Source: Amycolatopsis mediterranei
GTDB lineage: Bacteria > Actinomycetota > Actinomycetes > Mycobacteriales > Pseudonocardiaceae
Direction: 5' to 3'
Assembly: GCF_026017845.1 (NCBI RefSeq)
Contig: NZ_CP100416.1
Span: 10,510,081 to 10,574,080 of the forward strand
DNA: 64,000 nucleotides
Shown here: positions 37,501-45,700 of the stretch, piece by piece
How positions within the stretch are numbered: position 1 is the first letter of the stretch
How the letters are laid out: every line of letters begins with the position of its first letter
The notes under the pieces: model-generated
The model's input: only the letters and a program-made list of their open reading frames with translations
Told to the model about the DNA's origin: nothing
Databases searched by the model: none
Position numbers and translations under genes: made by a program

Positions 37501-38598
37501 CCGCAGCCGCCGAAGAGCATCAAGCTGATGCACGTCGGCACGCCGGACGAGGTGCACATCGGCACCGAGCACGGCACGGGGGAGCACGGCGGCTACGGGA
37601 CAGCGGCGCCGCACGACGCCTTCCTGGCCCGCGACGACGTCGCGGCGGCGCTCGACGGGCACGCGGACGCCGGCTACATCCGCGCGCACCTGGCGGAACA
37701 CCCCGGCCTGGTGCGGGTGCTGTCCGACCCGGCCAACGACTACCTGACGCGCTCGCTGCTGGACAACCCGAAGACGCTGGCCAGCCTGCTCAAGCACCCC
37801 GAGGCGATCCCGATCCTCGAGGACGCGGTCCACGAGGTGAACGAGCGCGGGTACAGCGTGATCGACGACGTGGAACACCAGGGGGTCGAGCCGTTCGACC
37901 CGACGCCGGAGCAGGCGGAGATCTCCGACGCAGTGGCGGCGATCGTCGACGAGACCGAGGGCGCCCTGCGGCTGCACGCGAGTTTCGACCTGAGCCAGGC
38001 CGGTGATCCGGAGTACTGCCGGCAATGGGTGGCGGAAGAGCGCGAACGCTGGCCCGAGACCCAGGGCACGCTGAACCGCATCACCGAGCGGATCGCCGGC
38101 GAGACCGACGGCCACCCGGGATTCCGGCCGGAACCGAAGGACGACGTCCGGGCGCTGGCGAAGATTGCGAAGTACGGCTGGGACGGTTCGCGGCTGACCG
38201 ACCTGGTCGGCGCGAAGATCCAGTTCGAGCGGGTGGCGGACATGTACCGGGCACTCGACGCGGTGCGTGGCGATCCCGAACTCACGATCGTCAAGTTCTC
38301 GGATCGGCTCGCCGAACCCCAGGACAGCGGTTACCGGGACCTGCAGCTCAACGTCCGGCTGCCGAACGGGCACGTCGCCGAACTGCGGCTTCACCTGACG
38401 CACATCGATGACGTCGCGTCCTACGAGCACGCGCTTTACGAGGTACGCCGGGACTTCGAGACGTTCAGCAAGAAGGAAGGCCGTGAGGGCTTCCTTTCCC
38501 CGGAGGAGGCCGCTCTCGACGCGGCGTTGACCGAGCAGGTCCGAGGCCGTTTCGAAGAAGCGTTCCGGCGGGGACTGACAGCCGAGGAGAGCAGCTGA
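31504..38598 (+). CDS. Multi-domain T7SS polymorphic toxin (ART, deamidase, RelA/SpoT-like)
   Basis: The 2364-residue protein opens with a CpnT/WXG100_2-like region (PDAVKWLLPIVVGESWPEGD; W61-T-G63) and a hydrophobic span at ~110-137. It continues with a charged Ser/Glu/Arg repeat (~323-540) and a Pro/Gln/Gly tract (~540-1033). Effector modules follow. ART-1 (~1090-1270) has R1159/R1160, FLSSS (1188-1192) and E1228xE1230. A papain-like deamidase copy (~1370-1510) has A1414 at the Cys position. ART-2 (~1590-1770) has R1654, FSSAS (1683-1687) and E1723xE1725. The second deamidase copy (~1860-2010) keeps C1894, H1975 and D1990PQ. The RelA/SpoT-like end (~2150-2345) has RLTDLVGAKI and DSGYRDLQLNV with E2293. 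The activities are inferred from motifs. The stop overlaps the next gene. Confidence 0.88.
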   Translation: MGMEMPDAVKWLLPIVVGESWPEGDETKLRALRDAWHTASSAIGPVAETGNQAASGVRDNWTGDGADAFAEQWKKFVEGDEAYFKQLADAAKALGDSCDQTALDVEYTKYMIIISLIVLAAQIAAMIAAAAVTFGGSTAGIAPAQIATRMTVQMLFRQLLEKLAQQGFKQVAKELLEKLLKQGLKKIGMEVLKNEAINLGMDAGIQGLQMAKGDRKDWDWSKTSDAAISGAVGGVVGAASGSIGRGATEGLSHSAGGQIADAAMRAGARGAVEGVAQTVGQAAVTGDLGSLTPEQLLLGASSGGVGGAVGGAKEQMHSVHEANIPRADSDGSGDSGDSGGASRPGAEESSSASEPGSRGEPSSEPESRSGSSSEPESRGEEPRREASAEPESRGEEPRREAASAPESRGEEPRREAFSAPESRSEEPRHEASSAPETHVEQPRREALAEPESRSEEPRREAASVPESRGEAASGAEPRHEASPPAEEPDVRREAEPQQRADNGPQPVSEHRAPEASRPSADPVQQPTAASSQPSTAGASSQGGYGMAPPGIGPEPGRQSGGRPQDNVGAAGFTGGPSQPFAAEGGTAPFQNGPSPQQAPPPGGFTPPPGGGLPNTGGPGRAGGPGQRPATPQVGGDQPRRVPPQDPRRMLQGGQPPMPQGGYRPGGQRPHSPQPGGQPLHGGQPGGQPPHGSQAAHFGPQPMHGAPLAGQPTHNGQADHPGGQLPHGTQPGQPAGRPAHNGQPTQPGGQPPHGTQPGQPGGQPPHRGQPLQGGGQPPLGGQGVPPGTRPPHGSQPGLPGAQPPHGGQPPGVWASHGGGGANGQPPQGGVPSQDPRRMPPQGGQRPPMCGQRPAGYPNQPRGPQGPGQHPGGRPPMPPPPGGRPPVPPHDPRLGPPTQVPPPRFGAPQEHLPPRGPFEPPRPVDRALEQPRTQRPFEQPAQDRPIPAAEPTQQPVHERPVEQPSTERPDQRTPGQDHASEQLAGHERPAEHTPAQERPTEGTPGDEHPTDRSPSPEAPADPHPTEHEPLAGEQSPPEHDYGRPGHDEPYLTDPRFHTDDPAGIRRIEDTFMDSGHHSPVDGEWRHEQVRREALARRDQWHPGMSDGGAVAVHAYTRYEMVGPLNHALRMGGPELPHLAPQAAALVSGLNELPPHEGVVSRRVDFKGDPSRLQAFLARFHDGAHITEPSFLSSSKVDAQHPRSNFPGEVEMRIQSKTGRDVEALASIGHEREVLFKAGTQFKITGIEEGPGHPNANPRRPGEPHYVVHAEEIAPGEPGHLGEADARDAIEQRRADERADADRFQREADEELEQFYAEHPEYKPSGGLAGLLNAFDDPDAPPAPERRPPATGEPEGGWSRLAEPLAPGGPPVLHAGSVETPQQHARLVRDAVPELGAVNTRNHYSPDGLENGYRTNAAESMAAFERRMNGEDVVAGPARQQSLGEQLGGPWSSRDSFDDVARELGERPVGARTAVAFETPGGESRLVAAVHTEHGILFADPVTGRLAELPHDATAIHTMPLGGGDAPPHHVVETETINDRLNPTTERLPHDEGYLFDGEHRGTPADHESIRRAVGDEDIYQQIHDRALARRDAAGLPVSDEGAVALHGYTRGEYAYDVNEALRRGPGHPGFDLAQQNTRAIVDGLNQVARESGETIRAYDVGGDPRLAELVAGPYEPGSVVVEPAFSSASIKTGEFSTSKFGDDVELHVRSDNLRDISKLAENPGERESLSPPGTQLLVHEKRLELTPEGRRKWVIVAEEIGPGHPRHLEPEAAQQKMAERRAENEHNAAEFERRKQAALMERLGGLGEPEYVTTHQPSVHDLPETPAEAPAAPVSVHDYSRLARATNPPAEPAIHAGGTTPSERAAYVHDRHPHLRDVNPGFREPGAFENGYVTNCTRGPEAYLDRVRGGDMTAEPILPHEMGSRGTLEHLEGRFGETFSARDSYDDVIREMREKPLDHHAVVAVKYPGPNGVEYGHVAMVVHTREGVAFIDPQSGDLMHLPQPPKSIKLMHVGTPDEVHIGTEHGTGEHGGYGTAAPHDAFLARDDVAAALDGHADAGYIRAHLAEHPGLVRVLSDPANDYLTRSLLDNPKTLASLLKHPEAIPILEDAVHEVNERGYSVIDDVEHQGVEPFDPTPEQAEISDAVAAIVDETEGALRLHASFDLSQAGDPEYCRQWVAEERERWPETQGTLNRITERIAGETDGHPGFRPEPKDDVRALAKIAKYGWDGSRLTDLVGAKIQFERVADMYRALDAVRGDPELTIVKFSDRLAEPQDSGYRDLQLNVRLPNGHVAELRLHLTHIDDVASYEHALYEVRRDFETFSKKEGREGFLSPEEAALDAALTEQVRGRFEEAFRRGLTAEESS
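32560..32930 (+). repeat. Charged SEPESRGEEPRREA repeats in the toxin
   Basis: Roughly eight to ten tandem units of 14-15 codons encode variants of EPESRGEEPRREA, at residues ~353-476. They form a charged, probably extended linker before the Pro/Gln/Gly tract, and near-identical codons make copy-number change likely. Confidence 0.75.
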
Positions 38599-39047
38599 TG
38601 GCCGTTCGGACACCCAGGTTCTACAAGTACTACGCCCAGACCTACCGGATCGATACGGCGTCGAACGGTGGCTTGGCGGGCACCCTCCTCGACTTGACGA
38701 CCGGGTTCTTCGTGCCGGACAGCAGCCACATCCGCGAGGTCATGCGAGCCACCACCGACTCGAACATCGACGGTCCCTTCAGCGAAGAGAAGTTCGTTCA
38801 CGAGACGGAAATCGAGCGGAGCCACTACCTCTCCGGCGACGGCCCGATCTTCGCGCTCTACGACACCATCAAGGGCATCGACGAGGTCGCCGTCCGGGAG
38901 GGACGCCGCCGGACCGCGCAGGAAACCGCGTTGGTTCGCGCGCTCCAGAAGCGCACCTTCAAGATGTGGGAAGACGAGGCCGCCCGGCGAGCCGCCGGTG
39001 AGCCGCCGTCGTTCACGGTGACCAGCCGGTTCAACGCGGGGCAATGA
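38598..39047 (+). CDS. Probable cognate immunity protein
   Basis: The 149-residue soluble protein has no signal peptide or recognised family (start AVRTPRFYKYYAQTYRID; mostly mixed alpha/beta, charged C-terminus). Its ATG shares one base with the toxin stop and its own stop overlaps the next ATG. The gene directly after a polymorphic toxin's C-terminal domain usually encodes immunity to that domain, so this is the best candidate to neutralise the RelA/SpoT-like module. The function rests on position only. Confidence 0.65.
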   Translation: MAVRTPRFYKYYAQTYRIDTASNGGLAGTLLDLTTGFFVPDSSHIREVMRATTDSNIDGPFSEEKFVHETEIERSHYLSGDGPIFALYDTIKGIDEVAVREGRRRTAQETALVRALQKRTFKMWEDEAARRAAGEPPSFTVTSRFNAGQ

Positions 39048-40459
39048 TTCACGTGGAACATCGACTTTCGCCCGACGAGCAGCGGACCCTCCTGGTATGC
39101 CTGGGAAAGCTCGTGCGTGAGCACCGGGCCGACACCGCCGCGCCGGCCGTCGCCGACTTCCGGCAGGTCGGGAAGCACATCGAGAGCGCGGGCCACAACA
39201 CCGCGACGCCGGACGAGCTGACCGACCTCTTCACCGAGCTGCGGGCCGGCATGTACGCCGAGGGCCGCGGCACCTGGCTGCAGGCGCGGTTCACGCTGAA
39301 CCCCGACGGCAGCTTCGACTTCGACTTCGCGCTCGACGACGATCCGGTGTGGACCGACCCGCCCGAGCCGGCCGCCTACCCCGAGGAGCTCGCCGCGTTC
39401 CCGCGGGCCGACGAGCACATCCCGGACTGGTGGCGGCTGCGCGCGCAGCTCCCGCTGGGCGTCGTGTTCCGGCACGCCGACGTCGGCGGCCCGGACGTCG
39501 AGCGGCCGCCGCTGACCGACACCGAGGCGCCGCTCGTGCTGCAGTACCTCGAGCGGGAAGCCGTCGTGCACGAGGACGGCGACGAGCGCTTCCACACCGA
39601 CGGCACGTGGATTTGGTCCGACGCGGTGCCGCTCCTGCTCGCGAAGCACGGCGTGCCGCCGGAGCCGGACCTGGTCGCGCACATCCGCCGGCACCACTTC
39701 CAGCCGCCGTACGTCGAGCCGCTGGTCCGGCGGACCGCCGAGGCGGACCTGCTGGGCAAGCCGCGGCCGAAGCCGGGCCGCGCCGACGTGAAGAAGACCG
39801 CCGGCGACGTCTTCGCCGAGCTGGAGACCACACCCGATCCGCAGCTCGGCGACGAAGAGCTGCTGATCGTGCTGGTGCAGCGGCTCGGCGAACACGGCGT
39901 GTGGCCCGAGGCGTACCGGGTCGGCGAGCGCGTGGACGGGGCCTGGTGCCTCAACTACACCGCCGACGGCTGGGAAGTCGCGGCCCACGCCGGCGGGAAG
40001 CCTCGCGAACCGAAGTACTTCACCCGGCTCGAGGACGCCGCGCAGCAGCTGCTGGGCGCGTTGCTGCTGCACCCCGCGCGGATGACCGCCGGGCACGAAA
40101 CCCCGCGGGAGACCGCGAAAGAGCTCGACGACTGGCCGGTGCACCCGGCGCCGGGTGAGCCTCCCCTCACCCTGCTCCGCAACAAGCGCATCACCAGGCT
40201 GGTGGCGGGTACGGTCGTCCTGCGCTTCGGCGAGGAACCCGGCAACCTCGTCCACCACGGGGAGGTACGGTTCGCCACGACGTCGCTGCCGCTCGAACGG
40301 GAGCGGGAACGGCGGAGCTACCGGCTGAGACGCCCGCTGCACGTGATCACCGGCATCACGGTTCCGTGGGCGAACCTGCCGGGTGGTGCGGTGGCCTTCG
40401 TGCTGCCGAAGACGATCGCCGAGCACGAGTCCGACGGAAGCCTGGAGAGGATCGAGTAG
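39044..40459 (+). CDS. TNT-like domain protein, catalytic Gln apparently absent
   Basis: The 471-residue protein has an N-terminal region with FHTDGTWIWSDAVPLLLAKH and a C-terminal domain resembling the tuberculosis necrotizing toxin fold (PF14021): LVAGTVVLRFGEEPGNLV, then SYRLRRPLHVITGITVPWAN and PGGAVAFVLP. In active TNT NAD+ glycohydrolases a Gln follows the GG motif (as GGxxQ); here that place is Ala in GGAVAF. It may therefore be inactive, a structural or immunity-like relative, or have another activity. It lies inside the coupled toxin unit; a paralogue lies at 45.8 kb. ATG 39044 overlaps the previous stop and contains a parS-like site. Confidence 0.7.
   Translation: MIHVEHRLSPDEQRTLLVCLGKLVREHRADTAAPAVADFRQVGKHIESAGHNTATPDELTDLFTELRAGMYAEGRGTWLQARFTLNPDGSFDFDFALDDDPVWTDPPEPAAYPEELAAFPRADEHIPDWWRLRAQLPLGVVFRHADVGGPDVERPPLTDTEAPLVLQYLEREAVVHEDGDERFHTDGTWIWSDAVPLLLAKHGVPPEPDLVAHIRRHHFQPPYVEPLVRRTAEADLLGKPRPKPGRADVKKTAGDVFAELETTPDPQLGDEELLIVLVQRLGEHGVWPEAYRVGERVDGAWCLNYTADGWEVAAHAGGKPREPKYFTRLEDAAQQLLGALLLHPARMTAGHETPRETAKELDDWPVHPAPGEPPLTLLRNKRITRLVAGTVVLRFGEEPGNLVHHGEVRFATTSLPLERERERRSYRLRRPLHVITGITVPWANLPGGAVAFVLPKTIAEHESDGSLERIE
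39045..39060. promoter_or_regulatory. parS-like ParB-binding site
   Basis: TGATTCACGTGGAACA differs by one base from TGTTTCACGTGGAACA, an accepted form of the 16-bp parS site bound by chromosomal ParB. It lies at the start of the TNT-like gene, as parS sites often lie within coding sequence close to oriC, which fits the origin-proximal gene order to the right. Confidence 0.6.
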
Positions 40460-42703
40460 GTGGAAGCGGCGGAAGCGATTGCCAAGGTCGGCCAGTGGCT
40501 GCGCGCGGTGCACGGTCCGGACGTCTCCGGTCCCGCCGGGCTCCGGGTGGACACCGAGAAGGTGCTGCGCATCCCCGAGGGCTGGTCGGTGCCCTACAAC
40601 ACCATCGCGTTCCTCGACGAGGGCCGGCCGGAGAAGGAGATCTTCCCGCCGCCGTCGGTCGTCGTCCGCGAGCCGGACGGCGAGCTGCGCCAGGCGCACC
40701 CGCACCCCGGCGGGCTGTCGGTCCCGGTGGCGTTCCCGGGCCAGGAGAACTGGCGCGAGGTCGTCGACCCCGAGTACGTCAAGGCCGGGCTCGGCGAGCT
40801 GGGCGTGCCGCTGCAGGCCGTCGCCGGCTGGGTGAAGGTCGACGCCGAGGGCAACCAGACCGGCGAAGAGCGGGAAAACCCCGAGTACAAGGCCGGCCCG
40901 ATCCGCCGCGGCTACCCGAAGCCGGACAACACCCTGGAGACGCTGCTGTCGTTCGGCAGCGTCGGCTGGCTGACCCGGGAGCTGCTGCTCATCGGGCTGA
41001 TCCGGTGCGAGGTGTTCGTCCCGCTCGACCTGGAGACCGGCAAGACCGACCGGTTCTACTTCGCCGAGGAGCGCAACGAGCTCAAGGTGTTCAGCTCGAC
41101 CCGGCAGCTGCCCTCGCGCGAGCACGGCTGGTGGAAGGTCGACGTCGCGACGCTCGCCGAGTTCGAGCACCCGCCGAACCTGGTGATCAACGGCGGTCCG
41201 ACGACCATCGAGGACGTCTCCAGCGGCGAGCTCGCGGAGATCGTCAAGCGGTTCCCGCGGCACGAGCCCCGCATCGACGTCCACGGCCGCTGCCCGGAGG
41301 CGGAAGAGGACCTGATCCGGGTCGCCACCGAGACCGCGGCCCGGATGGGCCTGCCGGATCCGGTGAAGCCGCCGCTCCTGGCGGCCGAGAAGGCCCGGCG
41401 ACGCGGCTTCGAGCTGACGGCCGAGGAGTGCGCGAAGACCGTGCTCGGCGAGTCCTGGCTGAAGCGGCTGAACATGCCGGAGCCGCCGCGCAGCAAGCCC
41501 AACGACCTGCGCGCGAACGGCCTGGCCCCGGCGTACGACAACGCCGGCCGCACGGTGCCGCGACTCGACACGTTCGGCAAGTACTTCGAGCGGGACCTCG
41601 ACGGCTTCCGCTACGGCTGGCAGCGCGTCACGGGCGCGTACGTCGGCTTCGCGCTCGGTGAGGCCCTCGGCACGGCCGTCGACCGGATGATGCTGCACGA
41701 CATCCACGCGAAGTTCGGCATCGAAGGCGTCACCGAGCTGATCCCGGCGTTCGACCAGCCCGGCCGGATCGGTTCGCTGACGCAGCGGCTGCTCTTCTAC
41801 ACCGAGGCCGTGATCCGCAGCCCGCACCGCGAACAGCCGGAATCCCGCGAGGCCGAGAAGCTGTTCCCCGACGTCGTCCGCGGGGCGCTGCAGCGCTGGC
41901 TGCGGACCCAGGGCGCGCCGATGGACGCCCTGGACGGCTGGCTCGTGCAGGTCCCGGACCTGCACGCCCGGCGTGACATCGACGACGCCGAGCTCAACGC
42001 CTACCACCAGCTCGCGACCGGGGCCGCCGGCGCGGTGCCGTTGACCGGCCCGGCCGCGCTGATCCCCGCCCTGCCCGCCGCGCTGACCATGGCCGGACCC
42101 GGCAGCGGGTTCAGCGGCGGGGCGCGGCAAGCGGTGCGCGAACTGGCCGGCGTCACCCACCCCGACGAGCCCGACCTGGCCGCCGCGACCTACCTGACCT
42201 GGCTGTTCGAGCCCGCGCTGACCAAGGACGCGTTCAGCTTCCCGGTCTGGAACACCAGCCGCGAGGTGCTCAACCCGGACAACCAGTTCCAGCAGGGCCC
42301 GGAGTGGACGGCGATCAAGGACATGGTCGCCGAGTCGGTGCCGTTCTTCGGCGAGCACGGGCTGCCCGACCTGCGGATTCCCGAGCTGATCGGCGACGGC
42401 AAGACGACGCTGTCGGTGCTCGGACGCGCCTTCGCCGCGTTGTCGGGCTTCGAGAACTACCCGGAGCAGGCGCTGCTGCGCGCCGTCAACCACTCCGGTC
42501 GCAGCGCGCTCACCGGGGCGATCGCCGGGGCGCTGCTCGGCGCGCGCACCGGCATCCCCGGACTGCCGCAGAAGTGGGTCGACCAGCTGGAACTGCGCTA
42601 TCTGGTCGAGAACGTCGCTTCGGACGCCTACTGGCACTTCGACCGGCACTCGGCGCTGAGCGCGCTCGGCGACGCCTGGATCGAGCGGTACCCGCGGCAT
42701 TAG
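40460..42703 (+). CDS. Imm35/SseB-like protein with degenerate ADP-ribosylglycohydrolase domain
   Basis: The 747-residue protein begins with a YrhB/Imm35-like segment (GWSVPYNTIAFLDEG). A region like the SseB N-terminal domain follows (NTLETLLSFGSVGWLTRELL, ending EVFVPLD), then an ADP-ribosylglycohydrolase-type fold from about residue 385. The ARH metal sites are lost: GEALG replaces GDALG (~398), SLTQ replaces TDDT (~437), and NHSGRSALTG replaces NHSGDSDSTG (~677). It may bind ADP-ribosylated targets or the toxin's ART domains without hydrolysis. GTG 40460 directly abuts the preceding stop. The fold assignment is fair; the immunity role is inferred from context. Confidence 0.72.
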   Translation: MEAAEAIAKVGQWLRAVHGPDVSGPAGLRVDTEKVLRIPEGWSVPYNTIAFLDEGRPEKEIFPPPSVVVREPDGELRQAHPHPGGLSVPVAFPGQENWREVVDPEYVKAGLGELGVPLQAVAGWVKVDAEGNQTGEERENPEYKAGPIRRGYPKPDNTLETLLSFGSVGWLTRELLLIGLIRCEVFVPLDLETGKTDRFYFAEERNELKVFSSTRQLPSREHGWWKVDVATLAEFEHPPNLVINGGPTTIEDVSSGELAEIVKRFPRHEPRIDVHGRCPEAEEDLIRVATETAARMGLPDPVKPPLLAAEKARRRGFELTAEECAKTVLGESWLKRLNMPEPPRSKPNDLRANGLAPAYDNAGRTVPRLDTFGKYFERDLDGFRYGWQRVTGAYVGFALGEALGTAVDRMMLHDIHAKFGIEGVTELIPAFDQPGRIGSLTQRLLFYTEAVIRSPHREQPESREAEKLFPDVVRGALQRWLRTQGAPMDALDGWLVQVPDLHARRDIDDAELNAYHQLATGAAGAVPLTGPAALIPALPAALTMAGPGSGFSGGARQAVRELAGVTHPDEPDLAAATYLTWLFEPALTKDAFSFPVWNTSREVLNPDNQFQQGPEWTAIKDMVAESVPFFGEHGLPDLRIPELIGDGKTTLSVLGRAFAALSGFENYPEQALLRAVNHSGRSALTGAIAGALLGARTGIPGLPQKWVDQLELRYLVENVASDAYWHFDRHSALSALGDAWIERYPRH

Positions 42704-42719
42704 CGCGAGGATGGGGAGA

Positions 42720-45700
42720 ATGGACGAAGAGGAAGCCGCCGCTCGCGCGCGGGAGTGGTTGTGCGCGCAGCCCGGCGGTGACCGGCTGCGGATCCGGCCG
42801 GAATTCACCGCGCGCCGCCCGGACGGCTGGAGCTTCACGGTCAACGCGGCCGCTTACCTGGACGGCACCGACATCGGCGCGGGTCTGTTCCCCGGCCCGG
42901 TGGTCCTCGTGCCGGACGACGGCGGCGAGATCGGGGTCGACCGGCCGGCGATGGCGAGCACGCCCGCCGAGGCCGAGTGGCGGCCGGACGTCGACCCCGA
43001 ATTCGACGAGAAGGCGTTCCCCGAGCTGGACCTCCCGGTGCGGGCCGTCCGCAGCTGGATCCGGACGGACGGCGAGCACCGGGTCAACGAGCAGTACACC
43101 CCCGGCCCGGTCTGGCGCGGCTTTCCGGTGCCGACGACCGACGCCGAGAAGCTGCTGAACTACCTGGCCGCGAACTGGATCAGCCGCGCCGAGTTCGTCC
43201 GTGCTCTGCTGGACTGCGAAGTGCTGGTACCCCTGCTCGGCACCGGCGAGCCGCTGCTGCGGCCGGTTCCCGGCACGGGCGGGCTCGAAGTCATCGCTTA
43301 CAGCTCGTCGGCGAAGGTGCCCGGGCGGTACCCGCGCCGATGGCGGGTGCCCGTCCGGGAGCTGCCGCCGTCGTCGGGGCTGACGCTTGACCCCGGCACC
43401 GGCCTGGTCCGCAGCCTGACCGCCGCCGAGCTGGCCGCGGTCCGCGGTGCCGAGACCGCGCCCCGGCCCCCGGTCGAGGAGCCCGCGCCGGAAGCCGGGC
43501 CCGAGGTCGCCGCGGCGCTGCCCGCGCTGGTCGCGGAGTTCGGCGTCGAGCCTTCCGACCTGTTGGAACGGCACCTGCGGTACGCGCTGGACCACGCCCG
43601 CGACCAGCACTTCGAACTGACGCCCGGCGAGTGCGTCCGGTACCTGCGCGGGTTCGCCTGGCAGTACCGCAACGGCGTCCGCCGCCGAGCCGGCCAGGAG
43701 CCGGAATGGCCTGCGGACCTGGGCGCGAACGGCTTGATCGCGCACGTGGACGAAAACGCGCGCCCGCGGCCGGTGCCGTGGACGTTCGGGAAGTTCTCCG
43801 CCTTCGGGACGCCGGCCGACCGCTTCGCGTGGCACCGGATCGTCGGCGCGTACGTCGGCTTCGCGATCGGCGACGCCCTGGGCGGCGGCGCGGACCCGGC
43901 GAACCCCCTGCCCCTGGGCGGCCTGACGCGGCACCTGCTGTTCCACACCGACAGCGTGCTGCGCGGCCTGCCGCCGATGCCGACCGGCGAAGTCCCGGCG
44001 ACCCTGCCCGGACCGGACCCGGCCGGCTGGCTCGCCGTCGCCACCCGGCACGCCGGCCCGCCACCCGCCGAGTTCTCCGCGCTGCTGGCCACGGCGCTGG
44101 CCGCGACCCCGGCGGGGGCCGTGGCACTGGCGGACGTCGACGGCGAGCGGTACGCGAAGGACGTTGCCCGCGAGCTGACCGGCAGCGCGGCCGGCGCCGA
44201 GGTCACCGAGGGCGTCGAGCTGCTGGTTTCCCTGTTCCAGGCGCTGCTGACGCGGGAGGCGTTCGCGCTGCCGGTGCACGTCCGCCTGCACGAGGTGGGT
44301 GGCGACCTGGCGGTGTCGACGCTGGCGCTGCGCGCCGACCGCGACGCCGACGACGTCACGCAGCTGGAGTCCATCGGCGACGGCCGGAGCGTCCGGTCGG
44401 TGCTCGGCCGCGCGCTGTTCGCCGCGGCCAAGCGCGGCTACGACCCGGAAGCCGCGATCCGGCTCGCCGCGCGGTCCGGGCCGGTGGCCGGGGCGATCGC
44501 CGGTGCGCTGGTCGGCGCCCGGGTCGGCGTGCCCGGCCTGCCCTGGGCCACCGAGCTGCCCGACCTCGGCCTGCTCGACGACGTCGCGAGCGACGTCTTC
44601 TGGTACTTCAACCGCAACGGGCTCCAGACGGAGACCGCGGAACACGCACGCTGGGAGCGCCGGTACCCGAGCGGCCGGTTCACCCCGGAACCGACGGGAC
44701 CGAACTTGCGATCGCGACTGCGGGGTAGCCTGCTGGCCGGGGCGATCGGCGACGCGCTGGGCGCGAAGACCGAGTTCGACTCGATCGACCGGATCCGGGA
44801 GATCGCCGGGCCGGACGGCATCACCGACTTCATCCCCGCGTACGGCGGCGTCGGCCGGGTCACCGACGACACGCAGATGACGCTCTTCACGCTCGAAGCG
44901 CTGATCCGGGCCCACGCTCAGGAGCGCCGGACCGGGTCCGCGGACGTCGTCCACTCGCTGCAGCTGGCCTACCAGCGCTGGCTGCACACCCAGGGCGTCC
45001 CGTGGGACCGGGCCCGGGGCCCGCAGTCGGCGGTCGAGGTGGCCGACGGCTGGCTGATCACCCACCAGGAGCTGTTCAGCCGGCGCGCGCCGGGCCTGAC
45101 CTGCTTCGGCGAGCTGGAGGCGTACGGCCGCTCCGGCGTCCGGGGCACCATCGAGCGGCCGGTGAACAACTCGAAGGGCTGCGGCGGCGTGATGCGCGCG
45201 GCGCCGATCGCGCTGTGGTCCGACGACCTCGCCGAGGTGTTCCGGCTCGGGGCCGAGAGCGCGGCGCTGACCCACGGTCACCCGAGCGGGTATTTGTCGT
45301 CGGGCTGCTTCGCGGTGATCGTGCACGAGCTGCTGCACGGAAAGCCGCTGCTCGACGCGGTGGCGACCGCACGGGCCGAGCTCGTCAAGCATCCCGGGCA
45401 CGAAGAGCAGAGCGCGGCGCTCGACGCGGCTCTGGCAGAGCAAGGGCCGCCGACGCCGGAGAAGCTGGAGCGGCTCGGACAGGGCAACGTCGGCGAGACC
45501 GCGTTGTCGATGTCGGTGTACGTCGCCCTGACCACCACGGACGCCGACTCGGCGCTGCTCGCGGCGGTCAACCACAGCGGCGACAGCGACTCGACCGGTT
45601 CGGTCTGCGGCAACCTCGTCGGTGCGATGTACGGCGAGGAAGCTCTGCGGCAAAGCTGGCTGGACCAGCTGGAACTCCGCGATGTCATCGTCGGCCTTGC

